From contig CAYSSO010000028.1 in NCBI GenBank assembly GCA_964433875.1, positions 1 through 24,669 on the forward strand: DNA of 24,669 bases. The letters run 5' to 3'. The DNA is from Athalassotoga sp964433875 (GTDB lineage: Bacteria; Thermotogota; Thermotogae; Mesoaciditogales; Mesoaciditogaceae). This document shows, piece after piece, positions 24,324 through 24,669 of the stretch (position 1 is its first letter; each line of letters opens with the position of its first letter). The notes under the pieces were generated by a model, which was not told where the DNA came from, made no database searches, and worked only from the letters and a program-made list of their open reading frames with translations. Made by a program: the position numbers and the translations under genes.

Positions 24324-24669
24324 ATGAAAAGTTACGAATGCGAAGTTATAAGCCCAATGTTTGCCCACGGCTCCGATCCAAATGTCTTTGAATTGAGGGC
24401 TACGGAAATAAAGGGCGGATTAAGGTTCTGGTTTAGGACGGCGCTTTCTTCAAAACTCAAAGACAACATCCCAGCACTTAAATTCATAGAATCGTACATC
24501 TTCGGGGACACATCCAAAAAATCTAAAGTCATAATCTCTGTCGACTCAAACCTTTCTTCCAAATCAAATCCAATTCGGGGTCAAAGTTTTAGAATGCGTT
24601 TCCCGATCGATCCAATAAAATACATTGCCTTTGGAATGTACGAAACTTCAAAAATCAATAAAGAAAAAA
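24324..24669 (+). CDS. Cmr1-like RAMP protein, 3' end outside the window
   Basis: 115 codons visible, continuing past the right edge. The start ATG is four bases after the CARF gene stop with AGGTGGTGA upstream. It begins YECEVISPMFAHGSDPN, then ELRATEIKGGLRFWFRTALS and YIFGDTSKKSKVIISV, the clear pattern of the Cmr1 family in which a LRFWFR motif follows the first strand. Cmr1 belongs to type III-B/C complexes; it is unusual to find it in an operon with a Csx10-like Cas5. Most of the protein, including the second RAMP domain, is missing from this window. Confidence 0.8.
   Translation, partial: MKSYECEVISPMFAHGSDPNVFELRATEIKGGLRFWFRTALSSKLKDNIPALKFIESYIFGDTSKKSKVIISVDSNLSSKSNPIRGQSFRMRFPIDPIKYIAFGMYETSKINKEK

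Noticed and set aside
7800..24669. CRISPR array
   Set aside because: No direct repeats of 25-40 bases with regular spacers are visible; the two similar intergenic elements are single copies 2.6 kb apart.

Overview
This looks like a bacterial metagenome or draft-assembly scaffold: a 10-base N run lies at 16825-16834. The DNA is AT-rich, with heavy use of AGA/AGG (Arg) and ATA (Ile), extended -10 promoters and strong Shine-Dalgarno sites. The separate cobalamin-dependent methionine synthase core and activation-domain genes, together with this codon bias, would fit a thermophilic anaerobe such as a Thermotogota member or a deep Firmicutes-like lineage. The taxonomic guess is low confidence.

Left part (1-3858, + strand): an AT-rich leader carries a TGnTATAAT promoter and a complete guanine-class purine riboswitch with a mutually exclusive antiterminator/terminator. 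It is followed by a three-gene ECF transporter: membrane S component, T component, and one protein with two fused ATPase domains. The riboswitch predicts that the cargo is a purine or something controlled by purine levels. Middle part (3855-7707, - strand): a translationally coupled trio of Gfo/Idh/MocA oxidoreductase, MetH activation-domain protein, and MetH core (homocysteine, pterin and B12 domains).

Right part (about 7800 to the right edge, + strand): one gapless operon of about 17 kb that continues out of the window. Its first gene is a strongly reduced single-chain multisubunit-type RNA polymerase: the beta catalytic core fused to the beta-prime catalytic core in about 1,290 residues. 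It has an intact metal-binding ADFDGD motif, bridge helix, four-Cys zinc site and trigger-loop region, but there is little or no room for the sigma-binding clamp helices or a full flap. Coupled to it are an unknown 281-residue protein and an RtcR-like AAA+ ATPase of the sigma54-activator fold with no helix-turn-helix. Next come a CARF-HD protein, a small Cas10 with an intact GGDD cyclase motif and no HD domain, a Csx10-like double RAMP, three Cas7-like RAMP proteins, two or three small proteins (possible Cas11/Csx19), a second CARF protein with a possible RelE-like C-terminus, and the start of a Cmr1-like RAMP.

Interpretation: this is a type III CRISPR-like effector operon of unusual composition (Csx10 plus Cmr1; the only HD domain seen is on the CARF protein) with a dedicated minimal DPBB RNA polymerase and an AAA+ partner at its head. 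I know of no described type III system with its own two-barrel RNA polymerase, and this is the main discovery candidate. A reasonable working model is that target recognition makes the Cas10 protein produce cyclic oligoadenylates, which CARF proteins sense, and that the RNA polymerase either makes RNA on demand or amplifies guide/target RNA. The sequence supports the gene content and the operon; the functional coupling is inference. No CRISPR array, Cas1, Cas2 or Cas6 is visible in the window.
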